Origin: Thermosipho atlanticus DSM 15807
Lineage (GTDB): Bacteria > Thermotogota > Thermotogae > Thermotogales > Fervidobacteriaceae
Assembly: GCF_900129985.1 (NCBI RefSeq)
Contig: NZ_FQXN01000003.1
Location: 62,001 to 126,000, forward strand
Length of the DNA: 64,000 nt
Direction: 5' to 3'
Shown here: positions 42,756 through 52,562 of the stretch, piece after piece
Position numbering within the stretch: the stretch's first letter is position 1
Layout of the letters: every line of letters begins with the position of its first letter
Program-made: the position numbers and the translations under genes
The notes under the pieces: generated by a model
Database searches by the model: none
What the model was told of the DNA's origin: nothing
The model's input: the letters and a program-made list of their open reading frames with translations, nothing else

Positions 42756-44051
42756 TTATTCATTGTCCCAGTATTTGTGTGGTACTTTTGTCAAGTGTGA
42801 TGCATCTTTTTTATATCGTCCTACTTTAGCACAATGTTTTCCATTTACTTCTACAATATCGGCAGTTATATCAACTTTTTTCCTTAAAAGTTTAGAACCA
42901 ACTCCATATACGTCAACAGGTACTTGGAGTTTTTCGAATAATTCAATCTTTTTTTCGTCAAAACCGCCGGAAACAACGATTTTTAAATCATTTAGTCCCA
43001 ATTTATCAAATTCTTGTCTTGCTCGCCAGACAAGTTCGGGACAAACACCAAAAGAACTTTCATCTTTAGGAACGACAGATTTATCTCTTAAGTTACCTGA
43101 AGTATCAAATCGTACTCCCCAAATTTTGTTTTTTCCTGATCCTATAATTGGTGAAGGATCAGTTTTACCAACAATAAATTCTTTTCCGATAATGTGTTCA
43201 TAAAATTTTTTGACTACTCTGATGGTGGTATTTATCACATCATTATCCCAGTCAACAAGAAAAATTCTATTTACATGTTCTGGCATGTATTTATCAAATG
43301 CAATCGATGCATCTTCAGTTTTTCCAAAATAAGCTGCAATTAATGCATGCGGAATTGTACCCATAGATTCAATTCCCCAATAATCAGCGTTAGCATCAGT
43401 TGATACACCAAACGCTCCTGCTTTCAATGCGGCATATCCATCTGTTGCTTGAAGCCAAAAATGATCAAATCTTGCGCTAAAAAATAATACAGGTTTTCCA
43501 TTAGCTGCTTTGACTACTTTGTAAACAGCTGTTGCTGTGCTACTTGCTCTTGCAATTACTCCTAACAAAACAGTTTCAAGATAACCAAAATATGTTGGAT
43601 CACCTTCTATTGTTAGAATAGGATCTCCCTCGTTAATCTTTTCACCATCAAAGGCTGCTTTGACTTCTATTTCTTCCCATTTGTCTACCCAAATACTATT
43701 GAGTTTTAGTCTCAAATCCCATTTTTTCTTGGTTAAGTTTATTATTTCTTTCACATTCCCTTCCACCGAATAACCTTGCATTTGTTTATCAATTTTTAAA
43801 ATTTCAGAAAAAATTTCATTTGCTTTTTCTTCATCTTTATAATATCCTGTTCCATATTTTAGAATAGCTAGTGCTTCATCAAGTCCGCATATGATGCTAT
43901 CTTGTCTTGGGAAAAATTGGTAATATACTCTTGGATGATGATTATCTTTTTTTAGAATTTCAATATAGCGAGTGAAATACTTATCAGAGTAATATCCCAT
44001 TCTGATTTTGTCTATAGGTAATTTAAATACTTTTGGATGAAGTCTTTTCAT
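42756..44051 (-). CDS. pncB: Nicotinate phosphoribosyltransferase-family protein
   Basis: 431-residue NAPRTase family enzyme (archaeal/Thermotoga-like type), converting nicotinate and PRPP to nicotinate mononucleotide in the NAD salvage pathway. Features seen are the early MGYYSDKYFTRYIEIL, where many family members have SD.YF, GYLETVLLG near residue 157, and FFSARFDHFWLQ near 187. The phosphate-binding VGKTDPSP near 304 and the C-terminal VYGVGSKLL near 391 follow. A 112-nt spacer without clear structure separates it from gcvT. Followed upstream by lnt at 26 nt. Quinolinate phosphoribosyltransferase is excluded by length and motifs. Confidence 0.87.
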   Translation of the reverse strand: MKRLHPKVFKLPIDKIRMGYYSDKYFTRYIEILKKDNHHPRVYYQFFPRQDSIICGLDEALAILKYGTGYYKDEEKANEIFSEILKIDKQMQGYSVEGNVKEIINLTKKKWDLRLKLNSIWVDKWEEIEVKAAFDGEKINEGDPILTIEGDPTYFGYLETVLLGVIARASSTATAVYKVVKAANGKPVLFFSARFDHFWLQATDGYAALKAGAFGVSTDANADYWGIESMGTIPHALIAAYFGKTEDASIAFDKYMPEHVNRIFLVDWDNDVINTTIRVVKKFYEHIIGKEFIVGKTDPSPIIGSGKNKIWGVRFDTSGNLRDKSVVPKDESSFGVCPELVWRARQEFDKLGLNDLKIVVSGGFDEKKIELFEKLQVPVDVYGVGSKLLRKKVDITADIVEVNGKHCAKVGRYKKDASHLTKVPHKYWDNE

Positions 44052-44077
44052 ATTTTACCCTCCTTATGTTTGCACTT

Positions 44078-45556
44078 TTAAAAGAATTTTTTGGAAGGTT
44101 TATTTCTGTATACTATGGGAATAATGAATGAACAAATTAGGGCAATATAAATAAACCAATCCCCATATTTTGAGTAAATAGTAGTTTTATTTTCAGCTTT
44201 TATATTGAATATTGCATAGTTTTCGGAGCGAAGTGGTATGATTTGGTTTATTCTTCCAAAATAATCGACAACTCCTGTAATTCCTTTATTTGAAACTTGG
44301 ACAACATATCTACGGTTTTCTACAGCTCTAAAAATACTTTTTGAAAAATGCTGCCAGAGTGCGGTGTTATATTTGTACCATCCATCGTTAGTTATAACAA
44401 ATAAAATTTCAGCTCCTTGATTTGTAAGATTTCTTGAAATTTCACCAAAATAAGATTCAAAACAAATTTGAATACCTGTATGTGGAAAATTGTTAATTTC
44501 AAAAATTTTGAAACTTTTTCCTTCGTTAAAATATGAAACTCCTTTTAGGAATGAAAATGTTTTGAAAATCTTTTCATATGGGAGGAATTCAACAAATGGA
44601 AATAATCTTATTTTATCATATTTCCCTATATATTTTCCGTTTGAGTATACAACTGCACTATTATATATTTTTCCATCGTCATCGTAGGTTGGAAATCCAA
44701 TAATAATTGGTTTTTTGTAACTTATGTTTTTGAAAAATTCATTAATGTTTGTGTTTCGAATATCACTTGTTGGGAAAGTCGCCTCTGGGAATACATGAAG
44801 ATAATTTGGGGTTGATTTTAATATTTGCTCAATATCCTCTAGAATTTTTTGGTTAGTTATGGAATATTTTACATGCTGATCATAGTTTGTTTGAACCGCA
44901 ACTATAGGAATGTTAGCTTTGTTGGTTGGTAGTACATTTAAAATAAAGTTGTTAATAAGGTATATTGAAGAAATTGTGAGAAACATTATAGGAACAAATT
45001 TATTTAAATTTTTAAAATTGAGATAAAGAAGATAATTAACAAGTACAATTAAAAAAGTTAAACCAATTGTTCCAATAAAAGCTACAGATTGTATAATTCC
45101 GATGTCTTTAAATAGTGCGTCAGATAATCTCCCACCAGTAAAACCTAAGTCACCAATTCCTCTAATGAAATCTGAAATTGAATATATTGAAGCAACAAAT
45201 AAAGCTTTTGGAATATTATTTTTGATTCTAGGAATGAAGTATGCATATAAAACTGCAAATAAAAGAAAAGGGAGTGTCTCAAGTAGACACAAAAGTAAGA
45301 ATGCACCAAAACCCACTATACTATTGAATCTTCCAAAAAATTCTGGAAGATTTTTTGTTAAAACGGGAATCACCCAATAAAGGGAAATGAAAAAGAATGT
45401 ATAGAAAAATAGGAAAATATAGAGAACTTTCAACCAGTATGATTTTTTTTCGAGCCCACTGAACAGAGGTATTAGTGAAAACCAAACTAATCCACCCCAA
45501 AAAAAACCGGGCATAGATAATGCTGTTAATATAGATGAAAGAAAAACAAAAATCAT
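44078..45556 (-). CDS. lnt: Apolipoprotein N-acyltransferase
   Basis: Inner-membrane enzyme of 492 residues that adds the third acyl chain to diacylated lipoproteins. The N-terminal half has about 6-7 membrane segments. A nitrilase-like domain follows with the triad Glu in HVFPEATFP near residue 255, Lys in KYDKIRLFPFVEFLP near 320 and Cys in IQICFESYFGE near 373. A final membrane helix lies near the C-terminus. Its presence fits the diderm-like envelope (toga) of Thermotogae. SD AAGGGG before ATG 45556. Lgt and LspA genes are not in the window. Confidence 0.93.
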   Translation of the reverse strand: MIFVFLSSILTALSMPGFFWGGLVWFSLIPLFSGLEKKSYWLKVLYIFLFFYTFFFISLYWVIPVLTKNLPEFFGRFNSIVGFGAFLLLCLLETLPFLLFAVLYAYFIPRIKNNIPKALFVASIYSISDFIRGIGDLGFTGGRLSDALFKDIGIIQSVAFIGTIGLTFLIVLVNYLLYLNFKNLNKFVPIMFLTISSIYLINNFILNVLPTNKANIPIVAVQTNYDQHVKYSITNQKILEDIEQILKSTPNYLHVFPEATFPTSDIRNTNINEFFKNISYKKPIIIGFPTYDDDGKIYNSAVVYSNGKYIGKYDKIRLFPFVEFLPYEKIFKTFSFLKGVSYFNEGKSFKIFEINNFPHTGIQICFESYFGEISRNLTNQGAEILFVITNDGWYKYNTALWQHFSKSIFRAVENRRYVVQVSNKGITGVVDYFGRINQIIPLRSENYAIFNIKAENKTTIYSKYGDWFIYIALICSFIIPIVYRNKPSKKFF

Positions 45557-45571
45557 ATAATCGCCCCTTTT

Positions 45572-46705
45572 CTAACTAAATAATTCTAGAGCTTTTTTCA
45601 AATGGTATGCAACAAAGTCTTGTTGTTCTCTAGTTAAACTTGTATAAAAAGGCAATGCCAAAGTTTTTTTTGACAATTCTTCGGTAGCTGGTAACATTCC
45701 TTCTTTCCAACCTAGTTTTTGGTACAAAGGTTGCAAATGAACAGGTGCGAAATAGTTTCTAGTTTGAATTCCATGTTTATCAAGATATTCGATAATTTTT
45801 TTTCTGTTAGAATTTTCTGGAAGTTTTATAACATAAATAAACCATGACATGTTAGTTACATAATTTTTTACGACAGGATTTTCTACAAATGTTAAAATTT
45901 TATTGTAATATTCTGCTACTGCTTTTCTTTTTTGAATTATTTTTTTAATTTTTCTCATCTGTGAATAACCCAATGCGGCTGACATTTCGTCTAAACGATA
46001 GTTAAACCCAACAACATGGTGATCCAACCAACCGTTTCCCATTCTTCCCTGATTTCTCATAGCCTTTGATAGGGTTGCTATTTTTTCGTCATTTGTTACT
46101 ATAATTCCACCTTCACCGGTTGTGATTTGTTTATTGGGATAAAAAGCGAAGGTTCCTGCTTTTCCAAAAGTTCCACATTTTTTTCCTTTGTACTCACTAC
46201 CTAATGCTTCACATGAATCTTCAATTATAGTTAAATTGTATTTTTCTGCAATTTTTTCAATTTTTTCCCAATCCAATGGATGGCCGAAGATATCTACTGC
46301 CATGAGAAATTTAATTTTTTTAGGATTATATTTTGTTTTTCCGGAAAATGCTTTTTCAAGAAAATTTTCTAAATATTCAGGATCAATGTTTCCAGTATCT
46401 TTTTCGACATCAATGAAAACTGGTAATCCGTTTTCAAATAAAGCCACGTTAGCAGAAGCAATGAATGTAAATGAAGGAACAAGAAGAATGTCCTGTGAAG
46501 AAAATGACAATGATTTAAGTACTAAATGCAAAGCTGAAGTTCCACTATTCACAGCAATTGCGTATTTTACACCAATAAAGTCCGCTACTATCTTTTCAAA
46601 TTTTTCTAAATACGGCCCAAGAGCTAGTCTACCACTTTTTAAAACTTTTAAAACTTCTGTAATGTCTTCATCATCTAAGTAAGAATTAGAAAGAGGTATT
46701 TTCAT
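45572..46705 (-). CDS. DegT/DnrJ/EryC1-family sugar aminotransferase
   Basis: PLP-dependent aminotransferase acting on nucleotide-linked keto-sugars, 377 residues. Visible are AVNSGTSALHLVLKSL near residue 54, PSFTFIASANVALFENG near 80, and IIEDSCEALGSEYKGKKCGTFG near 165. The PLP Lys is in FAFYPNKQITTGEGGI near 191, and RLDEMSAALGYSQ follows near 235. It probably supplies an amino-sugar for surface glycans, but no nucleotide-sugar dehydratase or glycosyltransferase is adjacent. Shares a minus-strand transcript with lnt (15-nt gap). A different substrate, such as a scyllo-inosose type, cannot be ruled out. Confidence 0.9.
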   Translation of the reverse strand: MKIPLSNSYLDDEDITEVLKVLKSGRLALGPYLEKFEKIVADFIGVKYAIAVNSGTSALHLVLKSLSFSSQDILLVPSFTFIASANVALFENGLPVFIDVEKDTGNIDPEYLENFLEKAFSGKTKYNPKKIKFLMAVDIFGHPLDWEKIEKIAEKYNLTIIEDSCEALGSEYKGKKCGTFGKAGTFAFYPNKQITTGEGGIIVTNDEKIATLSKAMRNQGRMGNGWLDHHVVGFNYRLDEMSAALGYSQMRKIKKIIQKRKAVAEYYNKILTFVENPVVKNYVTNMSWFIYVIKLPENSNRKKIIEYLDKHGIQTRNYFAPVHLQPLYQKLGWKEGMLPATEELSKKTLALPFYTSLTREQQDFVAYHLKKALELFS

Positions 46706-46773
46706 TTTAAAACCCCCAAATTTAAGATATTTTCTTTTAATATAAGTATATCATATATATATAAAAGGTATGA

Positions 46774-47466
46774 TCAGTATTTTTCACCATAAATGATACT
46801 TACGGCACCTAGAGCTAGATTTACAGATTTAGTATTTTTGAATCCTATTTTCGATAATAAATCTTTTATTTCAGTTGAAGAAGGGAAATTTTCGATAGAT
46901 TTGTAGAAATATATATAAGGGTCTTTATTACCGGTTACTATTTTTCCTATCAACGGTACTATTTTTTTTAGATAGAACCAATAAAAATTTTTTATTAAAA
47001 AGGTATTTGGTTTTCCCATGTCTAACAAAACAAATCGTCCACCAACCTTGAGAATTCTATATATTTCAGTCAAAACCATGTGGATGTCGGGGATATTTCT
47101 TAACCCCCATCCCATGGTAACTACATCGAAAAAGTTATTTTCAAATGGAGTTTCCGTAGCATCTCCAAGAATAAATTTAATATTTTGTTTATTAATTCTA
47201 TTCTTTGCAATTTCGAGCATGTTTTCTGATATGTCAAGTGCATATATAAAACCTTTATCTCCCAGTATTTCAGAGATTAGCTCTGTAAATTTTCCTGTTC
47301 CGCAACAAAGATCCAGGCAGACATCATTTTTACTAATTTTTACTAATTTTATAGCTTTTTTTCTCCATAAATTATCCATTCCAAATGACATTATTGAATT
47401 CACTTTATCGTATTTAGATGAAATATTTTGAAAAAGTTCATGAACCAATCTTTTTTTGTTATTCAT
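46774..47466 (-). CDS. UbiE/MenG-like class I methyltransferase
   Basis: 230-residue SAM-dependent methyltransferase of the UbiE/COQ5 family. The N-terminal VHELFQNISSKYDKVNSIMSFGMDNLWRKKA is the UbiE signature region (residues about 8-38). SAM motif I is CLDLCCGTGKFTE near 50, followed by GDATETPFENNFFDVVTMGWGLRN near 100 with the family-typical GLRN. UbiE methylates quinone precursors, but Thermotogae are not known to make menaquinone or ubiquinone, so this protein probably has another acceptor. SD AGGAGA before ATG 47466. The gene appears alone, with its promoter in the 508-nt gap. Confidence 0.85.
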   Translation of the reverse strand: MNNKKRLVHELFQNISSKYDKVNSIMSFGMDNLWRKKAIKLVKISKNDVCLDLCCGTGKFTELISEILGDKGFIYALDISENMLEIAKNRINKQNIKFILGDATETPFENNFFDVVTMGWGLRNIPDIHMVLTEIYRILKVGGRFVLLDMGKPNTFLIKNFYWFYLKKIVPLIGKIVTGNKDPYIYFYKSIENFPSSTEIKDLLSKIGFKNTKSVNLALGAVSIIYGEKY

Positions 47467-47974
47467 GGTATTCTCCTATAAGAAAATTTTTTGTGTTTAA
47501 TAATTAATACTGAATTATGTTTAAAGATTATACAACATTTTTTATTATAAACGATTATACAATCTTTTTTTAGACTTTTGATTTTTGAAAGGTGCTTAAT
47601 TTATAACTTTTTCTACTTTACAAGTTCAAAGAAGAGCAATTTAGCATTTCTCTTCCTTGAAGGGTATACAAAAATAAAATGCCTTTATCATAAAGGAAGT
47701 GAATAAACAACATGGAAAATAATAACACTGATTAATTTCCAAGGTATAAATGGAAAGGACTTGAGGTAATAACCATTATTTCAAACAGGGCAGAATTTGG
47801 TGTTGCTATTAAAATATTAGCAATACTTAGGCTTAATTAGATAGCTTTTAGGTTTTTTTGAAATTAGAATTCTTGTTTCAATACTTGATTATATTGACGA
47901 GAATAATTACAAATAATCTAACAATTTTTTTGGAAAGATAGTATACTAGAAAATACCTTAATTTAAATCCAAAT
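47467..47974. other. 508-nt AT-rich intergenic region without a convincing gene
   Basis: Between the UbiE-like gene and the end of the lysine operon. I find no gene on either strand that I can support. It holds two copies of GATTATACAA (47526-47535 and 47553-47562), 27 nt apart and about 60-95 nt upstream of the UbiE start on the minus strand. On the plus strand are short open frames, one (47713-47838) with an internal stop and a plausible GGAAG site. It could be a degraded gene or ordinary spacer. No terminator is clear after the aminotransferase gene. Confidence 0.5.
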
Positions 47975-49123
47975 TTATAACTGACTCAATACCTTTTTTA
48001 GTCTAGAAAGAAGTTCATCAATTTCAAATATTGTGATATCTAGTGGTGGTAATAACCTAATAGTATTTCCCTTTACAATGTTTAACAATATTTTTTCTCT
48101 AAGTCCAATTTCAATAATGTTATCAATCTTTTTTGACTCGATAACTATACCAATCATTAATCCGAGACCTTTGATTTCTTTTATTACGCCAAAATTTTCC
48201 TTGAGTTTTAATAACTGTTTTTTTAGGTAAACTCCTTTTTGTTCCACTTCTTTTAGAAAATCCTTTGTAATTCTTTGAAGAACAGTTTTACCTGCTGCTA
48301 ATGCAACGGGATTTGGAGCAAAAGTTGAGCCATGTTCCCCGGGCAAAAAAATTGTTTTATATTTGCCAGTAAATATTGTGGCTGCAAGAGGAAGCCCTCC
48401 ACCTAATGATTTTGCAACGGTAATTATATCTGCTTCCAAATTGAAATGTTGGTAAGAATAAAATTTTCCAGTTCTTCCTAGTCCTGCTTGTACTTCATCT
48501 GCCACAATTATATAATTGTATATATTTTTGTAGTGATTTATAACATTTATAACTTCTTTATTTACTACATCAAGGCCTCCACTTCCATGAATGCTTTCGA
48601 CAAATATAGCAGACACTTTGTGACCATTTTTTTCCAAAAATGTTTTTAATGTAGTTGGATCATTAAAGGGCAGAAATACTATATTATCTAATAATGGCTC
48701 AAATTGTTTTCTTATAGCGGGAAAACCAGTGATGGATAGTGCACCTAATGTCCTTCCATGAAAATTTCCTTCGAAAGATATAATTAATCCTTTTTTATTT
48801 TTTTTAACAGCTTTTAATGCTGCTTCATTTGCTTCGGCACCTGAATTTGCGAAAAATACACTTCCATCTTTTTTAGTTTCTTTAACTAATTTTTCGGCTA
48901 CAAATAGCGCATCGTTATCAACAAAAAAGTTAGAAATGTGAGTAAATTTACTAATTTTTTCCCTTATAGCGTTATTAATTATTTCGTCACAATGTCCAAA
49001 AGATAGTACGCCTATTCCAGAAAAAGTGTCAAGATATTTGTTTCCTAATGTATCATAGATCCATATTCCTTCTCCTCTTTCGATGATTATGGGAATTCTT
49101 CTATAGGTGTTGGCAATATACAT
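47975..49123 (-). CDS. ArgD-like class III aminotransferase of the lysine operon
   Basis: PLP-dependent acetylornithine-aminotransferase family enzyme of 382 residues. Start ATG 49123 is set by GGGGAG; the upstream in-frame TTG overlaps the lysC stop. Motifs are SGIGVLSFGHC near 35, FANSGAEANEAALK near 93, FEGNFHGRTLGALS near 118, IIVADEVQAGLGRTG near 205 and the PLP Lys in VAKSLGGGLP near 237. As the last gene of a riboswitch-controlled lysine operon of the acetylase type, it most likely acts as N-acetyl-L,L-diaminopimelate aminotransferase, with arginine biosynthesis as an alternative. The overlap with lysC supports the first view. Confidence 0.87.
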   Translation of the reverse strand: MYIANTYRRIPIIIERGEGIWIYDTLGNKYLDTFSGIGVLSFGHCDEIINNAIREKISKFTHISNFFVDNDALFVAEKLVKETKKDGSVFFANSGAEANEAALKAVKKNKKGLIISFEGNFHGRTLGALSITGFPAIRKQFEPLLDNIVFLPFNDPTTLKTFLEKNGHKVSAIFVESIHGSGGLDVVNKEVINVINHYKNIYNYIIVADEVQAGLGRTGKFYSYQHFNLEADIITVAKSLGGGLPLAATIFTGKYKTIFLPGEHGSTFAPNPVALAAGKTVLQRITKDFLKEVEQKGVYLKKQLLKLKENFGVIKEIKGLGLMIGIVIESKKIDNIIEIGLREKILLNIVKGNTIRLLPPLDITIFEIDELLSRLKKVLSQL

Positions 49124-49128
49124 TTTTT

Positions 49129-50328
49129 TCAACTCCCCAATGAAAATTCTTTCACCAGTTTTCTTAACAATTGTTCTGATTTTTCCTTTGAAACTAAAAC
49201 AGAAATTTTTATCTCAGAAGTTGTAACTAATTCAGGCATTATACTGTTGTCAGCCAAAACTTTAAAAAATCTTGCTGCAACACCTGGGCTTGATTTCATT
49301 CCAACCCCCACTATGGATACTTTATCAAAAAGTCCTTGATACGAAATGTTTATTGATGAGTCGATTTGCTTAATAGAATTTTCAATAATATCTTTTAGAT
49401 CATTTAGAACTGAAAATGAAAGATGAAAATTATCTGCATCTGAAAACATTGAAATCATGTCAATGTTTATGTTCTTTTCACTCAGTTCTTTAAATATTTT
49501 TTTCAAAATTACATCATCTTTAGGAAGGTTATTTATTGTAATTTTTATTTGGTTTCTTTCAATTGTTGCACCAGTTACAACAGGTTGTTCAAGCCATTCT
49601 GGCAATTTATCTACCACCCATGTTCCCTCCTCTTCTGAAAATGACGATGCGCAGTATAACTTAACGTTATATTTTTTAGCAAGTTCAGCTGCTCTTGAAT
49701 GAAGAACTTTTGCACCTAATGAAGACAATTCTAGGACATCATCATATGTAATATAAGTTAATTTTTTTGCATTTGGAACAATTCTAGGATCACATGTATA
49801 AATTCCTTCGACATCACTATAAATTTCGCAGGATGTATTCAATTTTGCGGCGATTGCGACAGCTGTTGTATCTGAACCTCCTCTTCCAAGAGTAGTTAAA
49901 TCCCCATGTTTAGTAACACCTTGAAATCCTGCAACTATGATTACTGAATTTTCGTTAAGTTCTCGTAAAATTTTATCAGAATCTATATCTTTTATTCTTG
50001 CTTTTGTATAATCGTGAGTTGTTTGAATATTCAATTGAAAAGCATTAAAAGATTTTGCCTTGATGCCAAGTTCATTCAAAGCGATTGATAGAAGAGCAAT
50101 TGAAACTTGTTCACCAGTAGAAAGTAGCATATCCATTTCTCTTGGATGAGGTTTATTACTTATCGATTTTGCCAAATCTATTAATTTGTCAGTTGTCTTT
50201 CCCATGGCTGAAACAATAACAATAACTTTTTCTCCATTTTCAACCCTTTTTTTAATTCTTTTTGCAACATTTAAGATTTTTTCTTTGTCAGCGATCGATG
50301 AGCCACCGTATTTTTGAACAACGATCAT
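49129..50328 (-). CDS. lysC: Aspartate kinase
   Basis: First enzyme of the aspartate pathway, phosphorylating aspartate; 399 residues, class of aspartokinases with two C-terminal ACT domains. The N-terminal VQKYGGSSIAD is the kinase signature. GRGGSDTTAVAIA near residue 148 and YSDVEGIYTCDPRIV near 170 are substrate-site motifs. The ACT region (about 255-399) includes VSIVGVGMKSSPGVAARFFK. Lysine feedback on the ACT domains is likely from family. GAGGTGA SD before ATG 50328, 4 nt after dapH. Confidence 0.96.
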   Translation of the reverse strand: MIVVQKYGGSSIADKEKILNVAKRIKKRVENGEKVIVIVSAMGKTTDKLIDLAKSISNKPHPREMDMLLSTGEQVSIALLSIALNELGIKAKSFNAFQLNIQTTHDYTKARIKDIDSDKILRELNENSVIIVAGFQGVTKHGDLTTLGRGGSDTTAVAIAAKLNTSCEIYSDVEGIYTCDPRIVPNAKKLTYITYDDVLELSSLGAKVLHSRAAELAKKYNVKLYCASSFSEEEGTWVVDKLPEWLEQPVVTGATIERNQIKITINNLPKDDVILKKIFKELSEKNINIDMISMFSDADNFHLSFSVLNDLKDIIENSIKQIDSSINISYQGLFDKVSIVGVGMKSSPGVAARFFKVLADNSIMPELVTTSEIKISVLVSKEKSEQLLRKLVKEFSLGS

Positions 50329-50332
50329 TTAA

Positions 50333-51034
50333 TCACCTCAGTTGTCTTAATCCGTCAACTATTTGAGTTTTTTGCTTTGTTTGTTTATCAACATTTTTAA
50401 TGATTTTTGCTGGAACTCCTGCAACTACAGAATTTGGTGGGACATCTTCAATAACTACTGCACCAGCAGCGATTACACTGTTTTCACCTACTTTTACGCC
50501 TTCTAAAATCACTGCATTTGCACCTATCATTACATTATTTTCAATGATCACTGGTTTAGCACTTGGTGGTTCAATTACTCCAGCTATTACTGCTCCAGCA
50601 CCGATATGGCAGTTTTCTCCAATAATAGCTCTTCCACCAATTACTGCATTCATATCGACCATTGTTTTTTTCCCAATTTCTGCTCCGATGTTAATAACAG
50701 CTCCCATCATGATTACAGCTCCATCCCCTATTTTAACCTTTTCTCTGATAATTGCTCCAGGTTCTATACGAGCATTAAATTTTGTGATATCTGCTAATGG
50801 AATCGCGGAATTTCTTGCTTTTACGTCCAGTTTGTATTTTGCAATTTTTTCTTTATTTGACTGGATTATTTTAAGTATATTTTCATACTCACCAAATAAA
50901 ATGCCAAAAGATTCATTGCCAAAAAATTCGAGATCACCAAAATCAAGATTTTCTAAATTTCCTTGTATATATGCGGTGGTTATTGTCTTTTTTTTAGAGT
51001 TTGTTATTAAATTTATTATTTCTTGAGTATCCAT
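50333..51034 (-). CDS. dapH: Tetrahydrodipicolinate N-acetyltransferase
   Basis: Hexapeptide-repeat acetyltransferase of 233 residues that acetylates tetrahydrodipicolinate in the acetylase variant of the lysine pathway. The N-terminal DapH domain (EIINLITNSKKKTITTAYI) is followed by ARIEPGAIIREKVKIGDGAVIMMGAVIN from residue about 88. Left-handed beta-helix repeats continue to VVAGVPAKIIK. ATG 51034 shares a base with the dapB stop (TGATG) and has a strong AAGGAGGAG. The presence of DapH, and not DapD, tells which variant is used; the matching deacetylase gene is missing here. Confidence 0.95.
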   Translation of the reverse strand: MDTQEIINLITNSKKKTITTAYIQGNLENLDFGDLEFFGNESFGILFGEYENILKIIQSNKEKIAKYKLDVKARNSAIPLADITKFNARIEPGAIIREKVKIGDGAVIMMGAVINIGAEIGKKTMVDMNAVIGGRAIIGENCHIGAGAVIAGVIEPPSAKPVIIENNVMIGANAVILEGVKVGENSVIAAGAVVIEDVPPNSVVAGVPAKIIKNVDKQTKQKTQIVDGLRQLR

Positions 51035-51696
51035 CAAATCTCCTCCTTTAAAATATCTTTGAAGGTAAAAAAGCCTCTAGTTTTTTTCATAACAAACTCT
51101 GCGGCTTTTAAAGCTCCAAGTGCAAAAACTTTTCTTGATAGAGCTCTATGGCTAAATTGAATAAGTTCACCTTCATTGGAAAAAAAGATAGCATGATCTC
51201 CGGGTATTCCTCCAAGCCTCAATGAATGAATCTCTAAATTTCTATTAATTGTATTTTTTAATAAAATAGCTGTTCCTGATGGTTTATCTTTTTTCTTTGA
51301 ATGATGTGTTTCTACAATTTCACAATCCCATTTTTCGAAAATTTTAGAATATTTTTCTAGAATATCAAGTAAAATATTTATTCCAATTGAAAAATTATAA
51401 GATTGAACAACAGCAACATTTTCTGATAATTCTTTCAAAAGTTTGAAATGTTCTTCTTTTAAAGCAGTTGTTCCAATTACAAGATTACTTGAATATTTTT
51501 TACAAAAATATATTGTTGTTTCCAAAGCATCTTTATTAGAAAAATCGATTATAACATCTGGTTTTTCTTTTTCAATTATTTCGTTTTTGTCTACCAATAA
51601 AACTGGAGTGTGATTATGTTCTTGAAAAAGTTCCAAGATTAATTTTCCCATTCTTCCTTTGTAACCTATAACTCCAAAATTCATATTATTCCACAT
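51034..51696 (-). CDS. dapB: 4-hydroxy-tetrahydrodipicolinate reductase
   Basis: NAD(P)H reductase of 220 residues, shorter than the common 240-270 but typical of Thermotogae. NAD-binding [14 protein letters not shown] is at the N-terminus, IDFSN near 72, VIGTTAL near 93 and the catalytic [15 protein letters not shown] near 130. [11 protein letters not shown] is near 156. The ATG at 51696 lies within the end of dapA; a second ATG at 51684 is also possible. Operon order asd-dapF-dapA-dapB-dapH-lysC-aminotransferase. Confidence 0.94.
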   Translation of the reverse strand: MWNNMNFGVIGYKGRMGKLILELFQEHNHTPVLLVDKNEIIEKEKPDVIIDFSNKDALETTIYFCKKYSSNLVIGTTALKEEHFKLLKELSENVAVVQSYNFSIGINILLDILEKYSKIFEKWDCEIVETHHSKKKDKPSGTAILLKNTINRNLEIHSLRLGGIPGDHAIFFSNEGELIQFSHRALSRKVFALGALKAAEFVMKKTRGFFTFKDILKEEI

Positions 51697-52562
51697 CCTC
51701 TTAATGTTTCATTTATTGTCTTTAAGGTTAATTCTGAGGCTGGAACGAGTGGTAATCTAAGTTCATTATTAATAAATCCCATTAAAAATAAAGCAGCTTT
51801 AACTGGTATGGGATTTGTTTCAACAAAGAGGCTTTTAAATAGTTGATAATATGTAAAATGAATTTCTCGAGCTTTTTCAATATTTCCTTCTTTAATAGCG
51901 TTAAACATTTGTACCATTTGCCAAGGAATGATATTTGAAGCAACAGAAATTATTCCATGACCTCCACTTGCAAGTAGTTGAAATGCTGTGTCGTCGTTTC
52001 CAGAGAAGATTTTAAAGTTATCAATTTGCTTTAAAAGTAGAAGATCTTTGTTAATTTGCTCAAATGAAGAATTAGCTTCTTTTAAAGCTTTTACATTTTT
52101 ACAATCATTTGCAATTTTATACACTGTTTCTGGAAGTATGTTAATACCTGTTCTTCCAGGAACGTTATAGATAATTATTTCTAAATCTGTATGTTCTGAA
52201 ATGTATTTGTAATATTCGTATAGTCCATTTTGAGTTGGTTTATTGTAGTATGGAGTAACAATTAATAGACCATCTACATCATATTGTTCAGCGTTTTTAA
52301 CCAATTCCATGGTGTGATTGATCCCATTTGAACCTGCTCCAACTATAATCTTTGCTTTTCCATCGCAAATTTCTTTTGCTTTGCTGATTAGAACTTCCCT
52401 TTCTTTTAAATTAATGTTTGGTGCTTCTCCCGTTGTCCCTAGTACAACTATAGCTTGAATATGATTATCAATTTGGAATTTCAAAAGTTTTTCAAATGCT
52501 TCTATATCTAATTTTCCATCTTTAAACGGCGTAACTATTGCTGTTCCAATTCCTTCAAACAT
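51681..52562 (-). CDS. dapA: 4-hydroxy-tetrahydrodipicolinate synthase
   Basis: Schiff-base aldolase condensing pyruvate and aspartate semialdehyde; 293 residues. ATG 52562 has GGAGGTG upstream; the longer frame to 52571 overlaps that site. Active-site features are LGTTGEAPN near residue 41, the Tyr in [10 protein letters not shown] near 103, [12 protein letters not shown] near 132 and the Schiff-base Lys in KALKEANSS near 158. [21 protein letters not shown] follows near 183. It overlaps dapF by 8 nt. Confidence 0.96.
   Translation of the reverse strand: MFEGIGTAIVTPFKDGKLDIEAFEKLLKFQIDNHIQAIVVLGTTGEAPNINLKEREVLISKAKEICDGKAKIIVGAGSNGINHTMELVKNAEQYDVDGLLIVTPYYNKPTQNGLYEYYKYISEHTDLEIIIYNVPGRTGINILPETVYKIANDCKNVKALKEANSSFEQINKDLLLLKQIDNFKIFSGNDDTAFQLLASGGHGIISVASNIIPWQMVQMFNAIKEGNIEKAREIHFTYYQLFKSLFVETNPIPVKAALFLMGFINNELRLPLVPASELTLKTINETLRGCGII

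Noticed and set aside
50400-51026. 208-residue open frame on the plus strand, opposite dapH
   Set aside because: It is a shadow of the repetitive hexapeptide codons of dapH; it has no Shine-Dalgarno and a biased I/P/A/T composition.
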